NCBI GenBank assembly: GCA_007126835.1
Contig: SLAO01000126.1
Span: forward strand, 1-12,783
Length of the DNA stretch: 12,783 bases
Reading direction: 5' to 3'
Source of the DNA: Nitriliruptorales bacterium
GTDB taxonomy: Bacteria > Actinomycetota > Nitriliruptoria > Euzebyales > Egibacteraceae
Shown here: positions 10,621 through 12,783 of the stretch, one piece after another
Numbering within the stretch: the first letter of the stretch is position 1
Layout of the letters: the number at the start of each line of letters is the position of its first letter
The notes under the pieces: generated by a model
Databases searched by the model: none
What the model saw: only the letters and a program-made list of their open reading frames with translations
Told to the model about the DNA's origin: nothing
Position numbers and translations under genes: made by a program

Positions 10621-12783
10621 TCACCCCTCGGGTAGGAGGCGTGCGGCGAGGTACTCGGCCAGGTGGGCGACGCGAAGGCGCCGGCCGCTGGCGTGCGCGC
10701 CGCCGGCGATGTGGAGCAGGCAGCCCGGGTTGTCGCTGATGACCGTGGCGACCCCGGTGGCATCGACGTTGGCGAGCTTACGGTCGAGGATGCCCTCGGC
10801 CACCTCGGGGTTGGTGATGGACGTCGAGCCGCCGAACCCGCAGCACACGCTGGCCTCGGCAAGGGCGACAACCGGCGCGGCAGCGACGTCACGGACGAGA
10901 CGCTCGATCTCGTCGGTGTGGCCGAGCGCGTTGGTGGACTGGCAGAAGCGGTGCACGGTCACCGGGCTGCGATCGCCGTTGTCGAGGCTGCCCGCGGGCA
11001 GTCTGGCCGGTCCCAGGAGGTACTCCACGAGGTCGTGGCTGCGCACCGCGAGGTCCTCCACACGCCTGCGCATCAACGGGTCGTCGGCGAACAGACGGGG
11101 GGCCTCGTGGCCGATCATGGCCTGGCAGCTGGCCGCGGGGGTCACGACGTCGTCGACGCCGTCGAACGCCTCGACGGTCTGGGTGACCATGGCTCTGGCG
11201 GTGTCCCACTGCCCGGAGTCGAACGCGGGCAACCCGCAGCAATGCTGCGCCCGCCGCACGACGACGTTGGCGCCGGCCGCGCGCAGCAGCCGCGCAGCGG
11301 CCACGGCGATCTCGGGCGCCAGCCGATCGGTCAGGCACTGCAGGAACAGCAGCACCGTCCGCCCGGTCACGGCGGTCTCGCCCAGCTGGGGAACCTCGGG
11401 CTGGCGGCCCTTGCGCAGCCGGTCGCGCGCCGGCACGCGCGCCGGGCGAGGCGGGCTTCGCCAGGCCACCCGCTTGGCGACCTGGGGGCGCTTGGCGATC
11501 GACGCGGGGACCACCACGACGCCGTCGTCAGCCACTGGCCCGGCCAGCCAGCCGGCTGCGCGGGCCGCGGCTCCCACGAGCCGCCGTCGCGCGAAGAGGT
11601 CCAGCGCGACCCGGCGAACCCGGGTGTCGACCCGATCGGGCCGCTGCTCGGCAACCCTGCGGCGCACCGCGAGGATCTGGGCGGGCAGGTCGATCTCGAC
11701 CGGGCAGACCTGCGCGCACGCGCCGCATGACACGCACAGCGACTGCGGGCCCGCGGCCGCGTCGATGCCGTGGTGCCACGCGGTGTTGACCAGCCCGATC
11801 GCGCCGGTGTAGACGTAGCCGAACGCGTGCCCGCCCACGACCGCGTACGGGGGGCAGACGTTCGCGCAGGCGCCGCAGCGGATGCACCGCAGCGCGCTGG
11901 AGACCTCAGGTTCCGCGGCCATCTGCGAGCGGCCGTTGTCGACCAGGACGATGTGCTGCTCCTGCCCGGGACGCGGGCCGGTCACGAAGTTGGTGTAGAC
12001 CGTGATCGGCTGGCCCGTCGCCGAGCGGGCCAGCAACCGCACCTGCGCCATCGCGTCGGCGTACGTCGCCAGCAGCTTCTCCGCGCCGGCGGTGACGACG
12101 TGCACCGGCGGCAACGCCACGCTCATCCGGTTGTTGCCCTCGTTGCAGACCAGCATCACCGAACCGCCCTCGGCCACCAGCGCGTTCGCGCCGGAGATCC
12201 CCAGGCCCGACGACAGGAACCGCTCCCGCAGCTCGACGCGGGCGGTGGCCACCATCGTCGGGATGTCGTCGGGGTCGAACGGGCGACCGAGCACGCGGGT
12301 GAACAGGTCCGCGATCTGGCCGGCGCGCTTGTGGATCGCCGGCATGACCAGGTGCGAGGGGTGCTCGCCGGCCAGCTGCAGGATCCACTCGCCGAGGTCG
12401 GTCTCGACCGGGGTGACCCCGGCGGCCTCGAGGGCGGCGTTCAAGCCGATCTCCTCGGAGACCATCGACTTGCCCTTGACCGCCAGCTGCGTGCCATGGC
12501 GGCGGGCCAGGTCGGTCACGTAGGCGTTGGCCTCGTCGGGGGTGGCCACCCGCACGACCGTGGTGCCCGCCGCTTCGGCGTTGGCGGTGAACTCAGCCAG
12601 GTGACGTTCCCAGTCCGCCAGGACCGCGTCCTTTACGCCGGCCAGCTCCTGCCGCAGCTCGTCGAACGAGCGTCCCTCGGCTTCCTCCAGCGCGGCGATC
12701 TGCGCGTTGCGCGTCTGCGCCCAGCCCCGCTGGAAGGCCAGCAACCCTTGGGCGACGTTTGGGTCGGCCAGCGCGTCGGCGTA
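10621..12783 (-). CDS. lutB: LutB-LutA fusion: iron-sulfur subunits of L-lactate oxidation complex, 5' end outside window
   Basis: LutABC oxidises L-lactate to pyruvate through iron-sulfur proteins. One open frame here joins two of its subunits. Numbering from the TTG at 12744, residues 1-280 are the LutB LUD domain (VKGKSMVSEEIGLN, TDLGEWILQLAG, EGGSVMLVCNEGN). Two 4Fe-4S motifs follow: C287/C290/C293/C297 and C337/C340/C343/C347. After the usual Arg/Pro-rich LutB tail comes LutA (460-707) with two cysteine-rich CCG modules: C470, HCCG at 501-504 with C540, then C601, CCGFGG at 634-639 and C675. The LutA motif SCHxT reads FCQST here. The frame stays open to the window edge (13 more codons, YADALADPN...), so the TTG is internal and the start lies outside. 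No LutC is visible; it may lie upstream. Confidence 0.9.
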   Translation of the reverse strand, partial: YADALADPNVAQGLLAFQRGWAQTRNAQIAALEEAEGRSFDELRQELAGVKDAVLADWERHLAEFTANAEAAGTTVVRVATPDEANAYVTDLARRHGTQLAVKGKSMVSEEIGLNAALEAAGVTPVETDLGEWILQLAGEHPSHLVMPAIHKRAGQIADLFTRVLGRPFDPDDIPTMVATARVELRERFLSSGLGISGANALVAEGGSVMLVCNEGNNRMSVALPPVHVVTAGAEKLLATYADAMAQVRLLARSATGQPITVYTNFVTGPRPGQEQHIVLVDNGRSQMAAEPEVSSALRCIRCGACANVCPPYAVVGGHAFGYVYTGAIGLVNTAWHHGIDAAAGPQSLCVSCGACAQVCPVEIDLPAQILAVRRRVAEQRPDRVDTRVRRVALDLFARRRLVGAAARAAGWLAGPVADDGVVVVPASIAKRPQVAKRVAWRSPPRPARVPARDRLRKGRQPEVPQLGETAVTGRTVLLFLQCLTDRLAPEIAVAAARLLRAAGANVVVRRAQHCCGLPAFDSGQWDTARAMVTQTVEAFDGVDDVVTPAASCQAMIGHEAPRLFADDPLMRRRVEDLAVRSHDLVEYLLGPARLPAGSLDNGDRSPVTVHRFCQSTNALGHTDEIERLVRDVAAAPVVALAEASVCCGFGGSTSITNPEVAEGILDRKLANVDATGVATVISDNPGCLLHIAGGAHASGRRLRVAHLAEYLAARLLPEG

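Noticed and set aside
10322..11812. Plus-strand frame (496 codons) opposite LutB-LutA
   Set aside because: It overlaps the iron-sulfur cluster codons of the real gene and is Ser/Arg/Thr-rich shadow sequence.
12742..12744. TTG at 12744 as the start of LutB-LutA
   Set aside because: The frame continues to the window edge with LutB-like residues, so the true start is outside the window.

Overview
The window is high-GC DNA (about 70% by eye) from what looks like an actinobacterium. The signs are strong G/C third-codon bias, GTG/TTG starts, a mycobacterial-type 'calcium dodecin', and a leaderless promoter on the toxin-antitoxin pair. A deep-branching halotolerant actinobacterial lineage is only a guess. 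No tRNA, rRNA, CRISPR array or insertion sequence was recognised.

Layout. The left edge (1-607, +) holds the 3' part of an organomercurial lyase gene (merB family), convergent with a small four-helix membrane protein (616-1134, -). A calcium-dodecin-like gene follows (1254-1472, -). The core of the window (1608-8208, -) is a poly-gamma-glutamate (PGA) locus. In transcription order it reads: lipoprotein gamma-glutamyltranspeptidase (6409-8208), pgsB/capB (5019-6257), pgsC/capC (4577-5032), pgsA/capA (3383-4573) and a membrane-anchored gamma-glutamyltranspeptidase (1608-3386). The last four genes overlap or nearly touch (14 bp overlap, 3 bp gap, ATGA overlap), so they are very probably one operon in the capB-C-A-D order known from Bacillus. 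Divergent from the lipoprotein enzyme, across about 100 bp, is a glutaminase (8313-9248, +). Next comes a Phd/YefM-type antitoxin (9370-9711, +) directly followed by a RelE/ParE-like toxin with a long C-terminal extension (9712-10449, +). The right part (10621 to the edge, -) is a LutB-LutA fusion for lactate oxidation, cut at its 5' end by the window.

How they fit together. PgsB (ATP-dependent amide ligase) with PgsC and PgsA should polymerise glutamate and export it as gamma-linked chains. The two surface-tethered transpeptidase-family enzymes are candidates for anchoring, trimming or recycling the polymer. Both carry Asn where classical GGTs have the Asp that holds the free alpha-amino group of glutathione, and both lack the lid loop, which fits a polymer substrate. 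The divergent glutaminase could feed glutamate to the synthase. No glutamate racemase and no PgsE/CapE small protein was seen, so the stereochemistry of the polymer is open. No intergenic stretch exceeds 300 bp; the larger gaps (6258-6408, 10450-10620, 1473-1607, 9249-9369, 8209-8312) are described under features or findings.
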